Positions 1-6,547 of a DNA stretch of 18,664 bases are shown here, in pieces. The stretch comes from Nitrospinae bacterium CG11_big_fil_rev_8_21_14_0_20_56_8 (GTDB lineage Bacteria > Nitrospinota > Nitrospinia > Nitrospinales > VA-1): the NCBI GenBank assembly GCA_002796165.1, contig PCWF01000259.1, positions 1 to 18,664 on the forward strand, written 5' to 3'. Every line of letters begins with the position of its first letter. Position 1 is the stretch's first letter. Below the pieces are notes generated by a model. That model searched no databases. It saw nothing but the letters and a program-made list of their open reading frames with translations, and was not told the origin of the DNA. The translations under genes were made by a program, and so were the position numbers.

Positions 1-135
1 GAGTTGATCGAAATGGTTGTTCTCCAGGGCTTGCAGGAAACTGATGTGAATTTTGGTGGTGCCGGCGATTTCTTCCAGGGGAACCCCGCGCAATTCACGT
101 TCATGTTTCAGGTACGAGCCGAAATTGTCCACCAT
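1..135 (-). CDS. RodZ-like helix-turn-helix protein, N-terminal fragment
   Basis: The gene runs off the left edge; only the first 45 residues are present, starting at the ATG read on minus from 135. They contain GSYLKHERELRGVPLEEIA (residues 6-24), then a segment ending in LQALENNHFDQL. This is the pattern of the RodZ-type helix-turn-helix (HTH_25) domain, which in RodZ is cytoplasmic, binds MreB and helps rod-shape maintenance. The start lies 5 nt after the stop of the TPR lipoprotein gene on the same strand, so the two are probably co-transcribed. In gammaproteobacteria a PilF-type TPR lipoprotein gene directly precedes rodZ, which supports the call. The membrane segment and periplasmic domain that would confirm RodZ lie outside the window, so another membrane-anchored HTH_25 protein is possible. 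Confidence 0.75.
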   Translation of the reverse strand, partial: MVDNFGSYLKHERELRGVPLEEIAGTTKIHISFLQALENNHFDQL

Positions 136-140
136 GGCGG

Positions 141-938
141 TTATTTGGAATTGATCAGTTTAAGATATTCTTGCGAAAGCCGGGCCAACTCGGTATCCGG
201 CGCCAATCGGATCACGTCCTTGAGATGCTCGGTTGCCTTGTCCAATTTTTGTTTTTTCATATAGAGCAGGGCCATTTCGTAATGGGCCTGGGTGAAATCC
301 GGGTTCAGATCCACCGCTTTCTTCATGGATTCCATGGCTTTATCAAATTTCTCCCGATCCAGGTAGGCCAACCCCAGATTATACCGGATTCCCGCGTTTT
401 CTCCGATATCAATTGCTTGAAGCCACTTCTGCTCGGCCTCGTCGTACCGTTTCAAATTTTGGTAACAATAGGCCAACCAATTGTAGACCTGGTGGGGAAG
501 CGGGGTTCCGGGGCGGCGCAAGTCTTCCTCGAAGTAATGAGCCGCCTGGGCCCAGTCCGCTTTTCCCATTGCCAACCGGCCCAACATCCTCAGGGCATCC
601 TTGCTATTGGGGTCGATCTTCAGGACATGCCCGAATTCCTTTTCCGCTTTTTCTCCATCGTTGTTGACGAAATAAGTCATCCCCAACGTCAAACGAAACA
701 GAAGGTTGTCCGGATCCAGGCGGACCGCCTCCACCAGGCTGGCCAGCATCCGGCCCCGGTCTTTTTGAACCTCGAAGCGCCGGGCCGCCTCAAACTTTTT
801 AATCGCTTCCAGCTTGTTGTCGGCGTTCGATGCATCCGGGAGAGTGGAACATCCCCATAAGAGCAGGATCAATGCGGTGAGAATAATCCCGATTTTATCC
901 CTCGATTGCCTTAAATCCGTTTCCAGTGTATGGCGCAT
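141..938 (-). CDS. TPR-repeat lipoprotein, PilF/PilW-like
   Basis: This 265-residue protein has a hydrophobic stretch followed by LLLWGC, a lipobox with Cys30 as the likely lipidated residue, so it should be a lipoprotein (inner or outer membrane not decidable). About six tetratricopeptide repeats fill residues 45-255, with typical phrases such as YNLGLAYLDREKFDKAMES. PilF/PilW lipoproteins with six TPRs help assemble the type IV pilus secretin. That role is inferred here from length, TPR number and the RodZ-like gene next door; no pilus gene is visible. The ATG at 938 is preceded by AAAAGG about 6 nt upstream, and a well-formed promoter ends about 45 nt before it. A generic TPR lipoprotein is the alternative. 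Confidence 0.85.
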   Translation of the reverse strand: MRHTLETDLRQSRDKIGIILTALILLLWGCSTLPDASNADNKLEAIKKFEAARRFEVQKDRGRMLASLVEAVRLDPDNLLFRLTLGMTYFVNNDGEKAEKEFGHVLKIDPNSKDALRMLGRLAMGKADWAQAAHYFEEDLRRPGTPLPHQVYNWLAYCYQNLKRYDEAEQKWLQAIDIGENAGIRYNLGLAYLDREKFDKAMESMKKAVDLNPDFTQAHYEMALLYMKKQKLDKATEHLKDVIRLAPDTELARLSQEYLKLINSK

Positions 939-983
939 AACCTTTTCACTTATATTCAGTTATTTCAGTTTTGAGAATAAGGA

Positions 984-1012
984 ATTATAACAAATTCTCC
1001 ACCGGGGCACAA
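984..1012 (-). promoter_or_regulatory. sigma-70 type promoter for the TPR lipoprotein / RodZ-like operon
   Basis: Read on minus: TTGTGC (1012-1007), a 17-nt spacer, then a perfect TATAAT (989-984). Transcription would begin near 977, leaving a leader of about 39 nt before the ATG at 938. Confidence 0.65.
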
Positions 1013-1277
1013 CCTTGGATCGGGGAGGCGCGGGGAGGGTGCGCGCAGGAAGGATTCATAAATTGCCGGAGAGAAACTCAAGTTTAAAGTCAAAATGCCG
1101 ATGTTAAGAAAGATCAGGAGTGCTCCGTGCCCGACAGCCGGAGGATTTACGGGAGCCACCTGGATCCAATGCCTTAAACGAGGAAAAATTTTCGTTATTC
1201 CTGATATTTGCGGGAAAGGCCCGGTTTTGCAAGCATAACCCGTTGATTTCGATGAAATCCGCTATTCTTGACCCAGG
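1013..1277. other. Intergenic region without a recognised gene
   Basis: This lies between divergent transcription units. The short open frames here have no ribosome site and no protein-like composition. I see no RNA gene or sigma-54 site. Upstream control elements for either flanking promoter could lie here, but none is clear. Confidence 0.5.
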
Positions 1278-1295
1278 GAAAAGGGAACCCTTTTC
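1278..1295. promoter_or_regulatory. Palindrome abutting the -35 box (candidate operator)
   Basis: GAAAAGGG-AA-CCCTTTTC is a perfect inverted repeat with 8-bp arms and a 2-bp centre. It ends at 1295, the base before the TTGACA -35 hexamer. The position suits a dimeric regulator, activator more likely than repressor. The regulator is unknown. Confidence 0.5.
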
Positions 1296-1324
1296 TTGAC
1301 ATATTGTCCCTCATGGCGTAAAAT
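1296..1324 (+). promoter_or_regulatory. Near-consensus sigma-70 promoter for the exported protein
   Basis: TTGACA (1296-1301), a 17-nt spacer and TAAAAT (1319-1324): a full consensus -35 and a five-of-six -10 at ideal spacing. Transcription should start near 1331. This is the strongest-looking sigma-70 promoter in the window by match. Confidence 0.75.
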
Positions 1325-1330
1325 CTGACA

Positions 1331-1448
1331 GCTTATTAACCCGTCCTCGGAAGGAGGTGGAAAGGAAAAGAAAATCTGGTGGTTGTTCCACATAGTGTGA
1401 TGAATATCGAACTCAATTAAACTTATATATATACGGGAGAACAGGATT
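1331..1448 (+). promoter_or_regulatory. Long 5' leader with an orphan Shine-Dalgarno motif
   Basis: About 118 nt separate the predicted transcript start from the ATG at 1449. AAGGAGGTGG (1351-1360) is a perfect anti-16S match but has no start codon at workable spacing. The functional ribosome site is probably GGGAGAACAGG just before the ATG. The orphan motif could be a ribosome standby or stability element. No known riboswitch was recognised. Confidence 0.35.
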
Positions 1449-2024
1449 ATGAAACTCAATGTAATGAGGCGGGTATTGCTCTCGATCACCGCCGCGGCAA
1501 TACTGACGCTGACGGCGTCAAGCGCATTTGCCGTCGATCCGCGAAATGTGGTCATTGCCCCTTACTGGCAGGCCGCGGGTAGCGACTACACATTTATCGC
1601 CGTCAGCCATCCCTCGCTGACCGGCATGGCTTCCCAGATCGGCGTCAGGGTAACGGCCCTGGATCTTTCGGCGGCGTCTTTCGCCACGGCGGTATCCTTC
1701 ACGGTAGATGCCGGGTCGACCCAGCGGTTGTTCATCCTGCAGACGGGCGCTTCCATTTCCACGGTTGCCACCTCCGCCCCGACCACCGCGCACAACATGA
1801 TCGGTTCGTCGGGAACCGGGGGCAACCTGCGCATTACCCCTGTTGCCACGGCGCCCTTGACGACCCAAAGCGCCAACGTGGGAGCGGGTAAACGCGATAT
1901 CACCCAGCTGTCCTTCTGGGGTGCGATCGTTATCAGTTCGGTCAACGGTTTCGCCGTCGAATTCATCGGCGATACCCACGACTCGACCACGAGAGGTGTT
2001 CAGACCTCGCACACCGCCAACTGA
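1449..2024 (+). CDS. Exported protein of unknown function
   Basis: The 191-residue protein starts with a classic Sec signal peptide: basic MKLNVMRR, a hydrophobic core, and SSAFA before a predicted signal peptidase I cut after Ala28. The mature part is rich in Ala, Thr, Ser and Val and has no cysteine. It begins DPRNVVIAPYWQAAGSDYTF and looks like an all-beta domain. I do not recognise the family. GGGAGAACAGG precedes the ATG. The gene stands alone, with its own strong promoter and palindrome upstream and a strong terminator downstream, which suggests abundant or tightly controlled expression. It could be a periplasmic, surface or secreted structural protein. There is no lipobox, sorting motif or membrane segment beyond the signal peptide. 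Confidence 0.8.
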   Translation: MKLNVMRRVLLSITAAAILTLTASSAFAVDPRNVVIAPYWQAAGSDYTFIAVSHPSLTGMASQIGVRVTALDLSAASFATAVSFTVDAGSTQRLFILQTGASISTVATSAPTTAHNMIGSSGTGGNLRITPVATAPLTTQSANVGAGKRDITQLSFWGAIVISSVNGFAVEFIGDTHDSTTRGVQTSHTAN

Positions 2025-2094
2025 TGAAGTCGGGGTGTGAGGGTGGACCCCTTCCTGCATGAAAGCGTAGGGGGGGATAAAACCAGCACTTACC

Positions 2095-2128
2095 GGGGGC
2101 CAACCGTTCTGGTTGGCCCCCTTTTTTT
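2095..2128 (+). terminator. Strong intrinsic terminator after the exported-protein gene
   Basis: A perfect 11-bp stem, GGGGGCCAACC (2095-2105) with GGTTGGCCCCC (2111-2121) around a GTTCT loop, is followed by seven T (2122-2128). Confidence 0.9.
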
Positions 2129-2153
2129 CAACTTCGAATCACGTTAGCGCCAC

Positions 2154-2999
2154 ATGAAAACCTTCCTCGCAATTTGCTTCCTTCTCTTGGGGGTAGCCGC
2201 CTGCGGCCCCGCCGAACCCAAAATCAATATCGAACAGTCGGAGGCCCACTACCGCCTGGGCGTGGAATTTGCCCAGTACCAACTGTTCAAGAACGCCCTT
2301 GAAGAACTGGACCTGGCCATCAAGTTCAACCCCGGCAACGCAAAAATTTACCGGAAAAAGGGATTGATCCATTTCGGCATGCAGGATTATGACCGGGCCC
2401 GGGAGCTGTTTGAAAAAACTCTCACCCTGGATCCTAACGACACCCAGGCTTACGTCAACCTGGGGATGGTGAACTACTCGCAGGGAAAGAAGGAGGAGGC
2501 GCGGAAGGAATGGGAAAAAGCCATTGCCCTGATCCCCGGCGACAACGATTCCAAGCCCCTCAACAATATCGGGAACCTGCTGAAAGAGGAAAAGAAGTAC
2601 CCCGAAGCCATGGAGTATTACCAGAAAGCCCTGCAACAGGAACCGGGAAACTCCACCTACCTCGACAACCTGGGCGACACCTTCCGCCTGCTGGGCCAGC
2701 TCGACCGCGCGGAGGAGACCCTGAAAGAATCCCTCAAGTTCAACGCCCAGGGCATGATGACCCATTTCAACCTGGGGATGGTCTACAAAGACCGGAACCA
2801 GCCCGGCCAGGCGTTGAAGTCGTTCGAGGATTCCCTTAAAATCAACCCCCTGTATGCCGGAGCGTATTACCGGATCGCCGAGATCCAGTTGAGCAAAAAC
2901 GACAAAGCGGCCGCGAGCGCCGCTATCAAAAAAGCCCTGGAAACCGAACCCGAAAACAAGGATTACCAGGAACTCCTTTCCCGCATCGGAACCTCCTGA
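2154..2999 (+). CDS. TPR-repeat lipoprotein
   Basis: The 281-residue protein begins MKTFLAICFLLLGVAAC, with a lipobox at Cys17. Seven consecutive 34-residue tetratricopeptide repeats cover about residues 31-271, typified by VNLGMVNYSQGKKEEARKEW. The superhelix is a protein-binding scaffold on the periplasmic side of a membrane; its partner is unknown. The ATG lies only 25 nt after the terminator of the exported-protein gene and has no clear Shine-Dalgarno sequence. It therefore probably depends on read-through from the strong upstream promoter, or on a poorly visible one. The pentapeptide-repeat gene follows after 19 nt and is probably co-transcribed. Residue use matches the other TPR lipoproteins in the window, but the sequence is not a close copy of them. 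Confidence 0.85.
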   Translation: MKTFLAICFLLLGVAACGPAEPKINIEQSEAHYRLGVEFAQYQLFKNALEELDLAIKFNPGNAKIYRKKGLIHFGMQDYDRARELFEKTLTLDPNDTQAYVNLGMVNYSQGKKEEARKEWEKAIALIPGDNDSKPLNNIGNLLKEEKKYPEAMEYYQKALQQEPGNSTYLDNLGDTFRLLGQLDRAEETLKESLKFNAQGMMTHFNLGMVYKDRNQPGQALKSFEDSLKINPLYAGAYYRIAEIQLSKNDKAAASAAIKKALETEPENKDYQELLSRIGTS

Positions 3000-3018
3000 T
3001 TCCGTCCCGCAATACGTT

Positions 3019-3498
3019 ATGACCCCATCGCACCCGGAACCGGAAGATAACCTGGCCTCCACTTCGCCCCCGCTCGGCAAGGAGGAGATTGCGGTTATCC
3101 TTCAGCAGCATCGGCTGTGGCTCGACTCGGGGGAAAGAGACGGACGGCGGGCGGTTTTGAAAAACGCCAACCTGAAAGGCGCGGTGCTCATCGGCGCGAT
3201 ACTCCGGCGCGCCGACCTCGAAGGGGCCAACCTGTATGGCGCTTACCTGAAAAAAGCCGACCTGGAAGAGGCCAATCTGCGCCATGCCAATCTGCGCGGC
3301 GCCAACGTGCGCTGGGCCAATTTCAGGAACGCCGACCTGGAAAGCGCAAACCTGGTGCGGGGAGATTTCCGCGAAACCGTGCTCGACGGGGCCAACCTGA
3401 AAGGGGCCAACCTGAAAATGGCCGAAGGGCTCAAACGGGAATGGCTCGACCGGGCTCATACCGATCCCTCAACCCGCCTTCCCGATCCGTTGTCTTAG
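3019..3498 (+). CDS. Pentapeptide-repeat protein
   Basis: The 159-residue protein has about 18 pentapeptides of the A(D/N)LXX type at residues 48-138 (KNANLKGAVLIGAILRRADL onward), predicting a right-handed quadrilateral beta helix of four to five turns. Before the repeats is ILQQHRLWLDSGERDGRRA and after them EWLDRAHTDPSTRLPDPL. Both are common caps of bacterial pentapeptide proteins. There is no signal peptide, so it is probably cytoplasmic. Such proteins act as structural adaptors; gyrase-mimicking Qnr/MfpA types are a minority and nothing specific supports that here. The ATG lacks a good ribosome site, and coupling to the TPR lipoprotein 19 nt upstream is likely. Confidence 0.85.
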   Translation: MTPSHPEPEDNLASTSPPLGKEEIAVILQQHRLWLDSGERDGRRAVLKNANLKGAVLIGAILRRADLEGANLYGAYLKKADLEEANLRHANLRGANVRWANFRNADLESANLVRGDFRETVLDGANLKGANLKMAEGLKREWLDRAHTDPSTRLPDPLS

Positions 3499-3617
3499 CT
3501 ATTTTCCGTAATCCAATTTCAATTCCAAAGGTTTAGGGCCAATAGCGGGGCATGCAGTCCCGGTATGACGCACGGTCGAGTTACTTCATAAAGGGAGCCA
3601 ATCGTATCAACCTTTAT

Positions 3618-3646
3618 TTGACAATTCGGCAAACCCGATTTATATT
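3618..3646 (+). promoter_or_regulatory. Near-consensus sigma-70 promoter of the receiver gene
   Basis: TTGACA (3618-3623), 17-nt spacer, TATATT (3641-3646). The predicted transcript start is near 3653. This places an upstream TTG at 3659 too close to the 5' end for a ribosome and favours the TTG at 3695. Confidence 0.7.
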
Positions 3647-3694
3647 AACCCCATCCGATTGCCCCAAATTCATTCCCTCCGAGAAGGAGTCGCC

Positions 3695-4219
3695 TTGGAT
3701 GATCGACAGAAATTCAATATTCTGATCATCGATCCGGATCCGCAGAATTGCCTGTTGATCCAGGAATTCATTTTAACCGCGGACCATGAGGGAAACTTGC
3801 AATTCTATCATTCCTCAGAACTTGAAATTGCGATCGAGTTTTATAAAAATCTCCGGTTCGACCTCATCATCATCGATCCGAAAATTTCGAAGCGGGACGG
3901 CATGTCCTTTATCAAAACGGTCCGTGATTTCCGGCCCAAAACCAAAATTATCGCTTTAGGCACTTGTTCCACCAACCCCTGTCCTCCCGAATGCCAAAAG
4001 CAATGCATGGAATACGGAGCGAGCACCGCTTTGGATAAAGCCCTGGACTATGATAAGCTCCCCGGCCTGGTGCGGGAAATGTATCGATTGCTTTCCTTTG
4101 AGAGCGACTACAATCCATCCAATAAAGCGGTTAAGAGAAACCTGATCGCCCGGCTGGAGAGCATGGAATCGGGAACAAAACACCTGCAAACCCCGGTTTT
4201 CATTTTAAAGGGTCATTGA
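3695..4219 (+). CDS. Stand-alone response-regulator receiver with a four-cysteine cluster
   Basis: I start it at TTG 3695 because GAAGGAG lies about 5 nt upstream; the frame is also open from TTG 3659. The 174-residue product is a CheY-like receiver: acidic pair Asp13/Asp15, phosphoacceptor Asp61 in DLIIIDPKISKRDGM, Thr90 and Lys115. There is no DNA-binding or enzymatic output domain; about 45 residues of undefined helical tail follow. In place of the normal beta4-alpha4 loop and helix, residues 91-104 carry four cysteines in the order C-X4-C-X3-C-X3-C (Cys91, 96, 100, 104), immediately after the switch Thr90. That is unusual for a receiver and could bind a metal or sense redox state. No cognate kinase gene is nearby. 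The gene stands alone with its own promoter. Confidence 0.85.
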   Translation: MDDRQKFNILIIDPDPQNCLLIQEFILTADHEGNLQFYHSSELEIAIEFYKNLRFDLIIIDPKISKRDGMSFIKTVRDFRPKTKIIALGTCSTNPCPPECQKQCMEYGASTALDKALDYDKLPGLVREMYRLLSFESDYNPSNKAVKRNLIARLESMESGTKHLQTPVFILKGH

Positions 4220-4545
4220 AGCGTTCATCTTTTCCTTATAAGGCGGGGAAAAGAATCCGCCTCCAACCTCTTCCCGTTTCGCGCTTCCTCCCTCTTTCCC
4301 TTCCCCCTTGTATTGCCCCGGGCCTAATCTCAATTTGTGAAAATTTGTTTTCCCGCGTATGTAAAATTGCACATTTTTCAAAGTGTTATATTCGATTGCC
4401 CTAAGTCTTATAATGAGACAATGTTTTCTTTTAGCGTCAAATATTTTTCACACTTTTAAATATTGTGTAATTTTTTAATAGTTTATTTGGTTTTAAAGTG
4501 AGACAGGGGAGAATTGGGAAACGGATGTTCTAATTTTTAACATGA
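4220..4545. other. AT-rich intergenic region upstream of the sigma-54 promoter
   Basis: I see no gene. An imperfectly supported hairpin (AGGCGG 4241-4246 with CCGCCT 4257-4262) follows the receiver gene but lacks a T run. The stretch 4330-4500 is markedly AT-rich, as expected for a bendable or IHF-binding zone. It contains ACAC-N11-GTGT (4450-4468), centred about 114 bp before the predicted sigma-54 transcript start, a plausible enhancer site for a bacterial enhancer-binding protein. A lone TATAAT (4409-4414) has no matching -35 box. Confidence 0.4.
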
Positions 4546-4562
4546 TTGGCATGGGAATTGCT
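4546..4562 (+). promoter_or_regulatory. Sigma-54 (RpoN) promoter
   Basis: TTGGCATGGGAATTGCT matches the YTGGCACG-N4-TTGCW consensus with one substitution. The invariant GG (4548-4549) and GC (4560-4561) are exactly 10 nt apart. Transcription should start near 4573, giving a leader of about 63 nt for the membrane-protein gene. Confidence 0.8.
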
Positions 4563-4635
4563 AGTTTTGACACATAGGATCCAATCCGGCGGCCATCGGG
4601 TTGAGTCCTCAGTTCGAAACAATGGAGTGCGCGTC

Positions 4636-4926
4636 ATGGAAAATATCAATAGCATCCTGGGAAATTTCGGAGGAGCGGCATTCAGTATTCCCCTGGGGCA
4701 GATGGTTCTGGCTTTCGGTCTCTGCCTGATGTGCCTGCTCTGGGGCCGTCACAAGTGGGGACTGCTTGTGTCCTACTTCTTCATTTTTTACTGGGGATTC
4801 ATCGCGAATCGCCTGTACTGGGTGGATCTTCTGGGCGGCAGTACGTTCGGCCTGTTCTTTTTCGTCTTCTGCGGCCTGGGGCTGATCCTCATGGGCGTAT
4901 TGAGCGTGTTTCAGGAAACCCATTAG
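4636..4926 (+). CDS. Small integral membrane protein of unknown function, sigma-54 controlled
   Basis: The start is ATG 4636, with GGAG about 8 nt upstream. The frame is open from 4546, but that part is the promoter itself. The 96-residue protein has three predicted membrane helices (about residues 19-36, 41-57 and 68-91) separated by the short basic turn GRHK and by NRLYWVDLLGG. The phrases KWGLLVSYFFIFYWGFIANR and FSIPLGQ remind me of small conserved hypothetical membrane proteins, but no function is known to me. It stands alone: the receiver gene is about 400 nt upstream with its own promoter, and a miniature element starts 17 nt downstream. Control by an RpoN enhancer-binding protein is the main functional clue. 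Confidence 0.75.
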   Translation: MENINSILGNFGGAAFSIPLGQMVLAFGLCLMCLLWGRHKWGLLVSYFFIFYWGFIANRLYWVDLLGGSTFGLFFFVFCGLGLILMGVLSVFQETH

Positions 4927-4943
4927 CGGGGGGCGCCATCTAA

Positions 4944-5141
4944 CAGGTTGCTGAAAGACTCTTTCGGGTGTCATTCCGAGCCGCTGTGCGGCGAAGAATC
5001 TTGCCCGAAACCCTTGCCCGGCTTGAATTTACCAATCCGGCTGGATCCTTCGCGGAGTTTATCCTGAGCTTGCCGAAGGACTCAGGATGACGGGTGCAGG
5101 GTGACGGCGGTGGGGTTCCAATTGACTTTTTCAGCATCCGG
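4944..5141. mobile_element. Miniature inverted-repeat element, copy 1
   Basis: This 198-bp non-coding element is bounded by CAGGTTGCTGAAAGACTC (left) and the degenerate inverse GACTTTTTCAGCATCCGG (right), and flanked by a 4-bp direct repeat CTAA (4940-4943 and 5142-5145). About 150 bp of its interior matches the element at 15604-15905 in inverted orientation, with roughly eight mismatches by eye. It encodes no transposase, so movement would need one supplied in trans. The interior carries GAGCTTGCCGAAGGACTCAG and similar short palindromic modules. Confidence 0.8.
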
Positions 5142-5201
5142 CTAATGTTGGGTAGGCCGGTCACCCGGCGAACCCGAAAACATTTTCAAGATGGCGGCGC
5201 A

Positions 5202-5894
5202 ATGCTTACAAATTACAAGGCCGTGTTTTTTGATGTGGGAGGGACGTTGCTGAGAGCGCATCCCTCCGTTGGCGAGGTGTATACCCGCCACGCGCGGCCT
5301 TTCGGTTTCACCGGCGCCGCGGAAGACCTGGACCGCGCCTTCCGCGCGCAATGGGACCGCATGGGCGGCATCGAGTCCCTCGGCACGGGACGCGGACCCG
5401 AAGTCGAGCGCCGGTTCTGGCGCGAGCTGGTGGGGGCCGTGTTCGACCGATTCGGCGGCCTGAGCGACCTGGACGCCTACTTCGAAATCATTTACCGGGC
5501 GTTCGAGCAGGGCGAGAGTTGGAAGGTGTTCGAAGACGTGGAGGAGTCGGGCATCCTGGAGCATCTCAATTGCCGGAACGTCGTTCTCGGGGTCATTTCC
5601 AACTGGGACTCGCGTCTGGAAGCCACCCTCGAAAATACCGGCCTGGCGCGCCATTTCCAGTTTATTCTCGCCTCAACCGTGGTCGGCTCCGCCAAACCCC
5701 ACACCGAAATCTTCGCCGAAGCCCTGCGCCGGAGCGGGGTGGCCGCATCCGAAGCCTGCCACGTCGGCGACGAGATCCGCACCGACATGGACGGCGCCCG
5801 TAACGCCGGGATCGACTCCATCCTCATCGACCGCAACGGCCGCCACGGCAACCTGTTTTCTCCCACCGTCCGCTCCTTCACCGAACTGGTGTGA
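5202..5894 (+). CDS. HAD-superfamily hydrolase (HDHD3-like)
   Basis: Translation from ATG 5202 (MLTNYKAVFFDVGGTLL) gives 230 residues, usual for cap-type-1 HAD hydrolases. Upstream in-frame codons run into the miniature element and are not protein-like. Motif I is FFDVGGTLL with nucleophile Asp11; the second catalytic Asp of phosphatases is Gly here, as in the DxGGT subgroup that includes HDHD3-like proteins. Motif II is GVISNWD (Ser133), motif III GSAKPH (Lys165), motif IV HVGDEIRTDMDGA (Asp190, Asp195). The reaction is probably hydrolysis of a small phosphorylated or halogenated substrate, which cannot be named. The ribosome site is weak. The right end of the upstream element carries TTGACT (5122-5127), but no good -10 follows at correct spacing. 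It is a single-gene unit. Confidence 0.9.
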   Translation: MLTNYKAVFFDVGGTLLRAHPSVGEVYTRHARPFGFTGAAEDLDRAFRAQWDRMGGIESLGTGRGPEVERRFWRELVGAVFDRFGGLSDLDAYFEIIYRAFEQGESWKVFEDVEESGILEHLNCRNVVLGVISNWDSRLEATLENTGLARHFQFILASTVVGSAKPHTEIFAEALRRSGVAASEACHVGDEIRTDMDGARNAGIDSILIDRNGRHGNLFSPTVRSFTELV

Positions 5895-6094
5895 AGGGCG
5901 GCATCTCCGCTGAATGATTGATCCCTCAGCCGAGTTACGCGGTATTTAATAAAACCCTCCCCCAACCGTGTGATGCTGGACCCACTATTCCCATTCCCGT
6001 GGAGGAGAGCCTGGGGGAAGCGGGCGGCTTCGTGCGGGGATTTTACACCCGTGAAGCACAATCGTTAGAGAAGAAGAGGGAGGAGGCGTAATTT

Positions 6095-6280
6095 TTAGAT
6101 TTCAGGAAGGCTCAATCCTTTGCAAATTTTCCGGGCCAGCCGATCGGGGATTTCGTTGTGGCGGGGGAGGGTTTCCACCTGGCCCGTTTGAGGATTGATC
6201 CACAAAGAATGGGAAGCGCCCTCCCGTTTAAGATGGCAACCATTTCTGCGGAGATGTTTGAGAAGCTGGTGCCGCTTCAT
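6095..6280 (-). CDS. hicA: HicA-family toxin (mRNA interferase)
   Basis: The 61-residue protein has the HicA (YcfA) pattern: MKRHQLLKHLRRNGCHLKRE, then GASHSLWINPQTGQ with candidate catalytic His24, then LPRHNEIPDRLARKICKGL. HicA toxins have a double-stranded-RNA-binding fold and cleave mRNA; HicB neutralises them. Here the start overlaps the stop of the hicB gene by 4 nt, so the order is antitoxin first, toxin second, with translational coupling. The length is normal for the family and all core motifs are present, so it is probably functional. Confidence 0.9.
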   Translation of the reverse strand: MKRHQLLKHLRRNGCHLKREGASHSLWINPQTGQVETLPRHNEIPDRLARKICKGLSLPEI

Positions 6281-6492
6281 TCCAGGGTAACGGTGTCCCG
6301 GATGGCGTCCTCAGGCAGTCCACGCAACCCGTCCTCGCGGCGGTCCTGGAGGATGAGGGCGATGGCCTCCGTCAGACTGCCGCGGCACTCCTCCACGGTT
6401 TTCCCCTGCCCGTTGGCGCCGGGAACTTCGGGGCAGTAAGCAAAATACCATTCCCCTTCCTTTTCGATGATGGCGGTAAATTCATTATGCAT
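6277..6492 (-). CDS. hicB: HicB-family antitoxin, short form
   Basis: I start it at the ATG read from 6492 (MHNEFTAIIEKEGEWYFAYC) because CGGAG lies 7 nt upstream and the predicted transcript begins near 6512. The frame is open further upstream (ATG at 6507), but that would leave a leader of only about 5 nt. The 71-residue product is the HicB partial RNase H-like fold: EGEWYFAYCPEVPGANGQGKT, then VEECRGSLTEAIALILQ. There is no C-terminal helix-turn-helix or ribbon-helix-helix domain, so it resembles the short HicB type and autorepression is less certain. It binds and blocks HicA encoded immediately downstream. Confidence 0.88.
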   Translation of the reverse strand: MHNEFTAIIEKEGEWYFAYCPEVPGANGQGKTVEECRGSLTEAIALILQDRREDGLRGLPEDAIRDTVTLE

Positions 6493-6518
6493 GACTATAC
6501 TCCGCATCAAATTTTCCC

Positions 6519-6547
6519 ATTTTAGTGCATTCCTGTTTCGGGAACAA
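6519..6547 (-). promoter_or_regulatory. Promoter of the hicB-hicA operon
   Basis: Read on minus: TTGTTC (6547-6542), 17-nt spacer, TAAAAT (6524-6519). Predicted start near 6512, about 20 nt before the preferred hicB ATG. Confidence 0.6.

Noticed and set aside
1180..1245. Sigma-54 promoter near GGCCCGGTTTTGC
   Set aside because: GG and GC are separated by 9 nt rather than 10, and the -12 region does not fit the consensus.
3659..3694. Upstream TTG start of the receiver gene
   Set aside because: It is only about 6 nt from the predicted transcript start, whereas TTG 3695 has a good GAAGGAG ribosome site.
4216..4404. 62-codon open frame after the receiver gene
   Set aside because: No ribosome site, composition not protein-like, and it runs into an AT-rich regulatory region.
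4409..4414. Sigma-70 promoter at the TATAAT in the AT-rich region
   Set aside because: No acceptable -35 at 16-18 nt; in AT-rich DNA a lone TATAAT is expected by chance.
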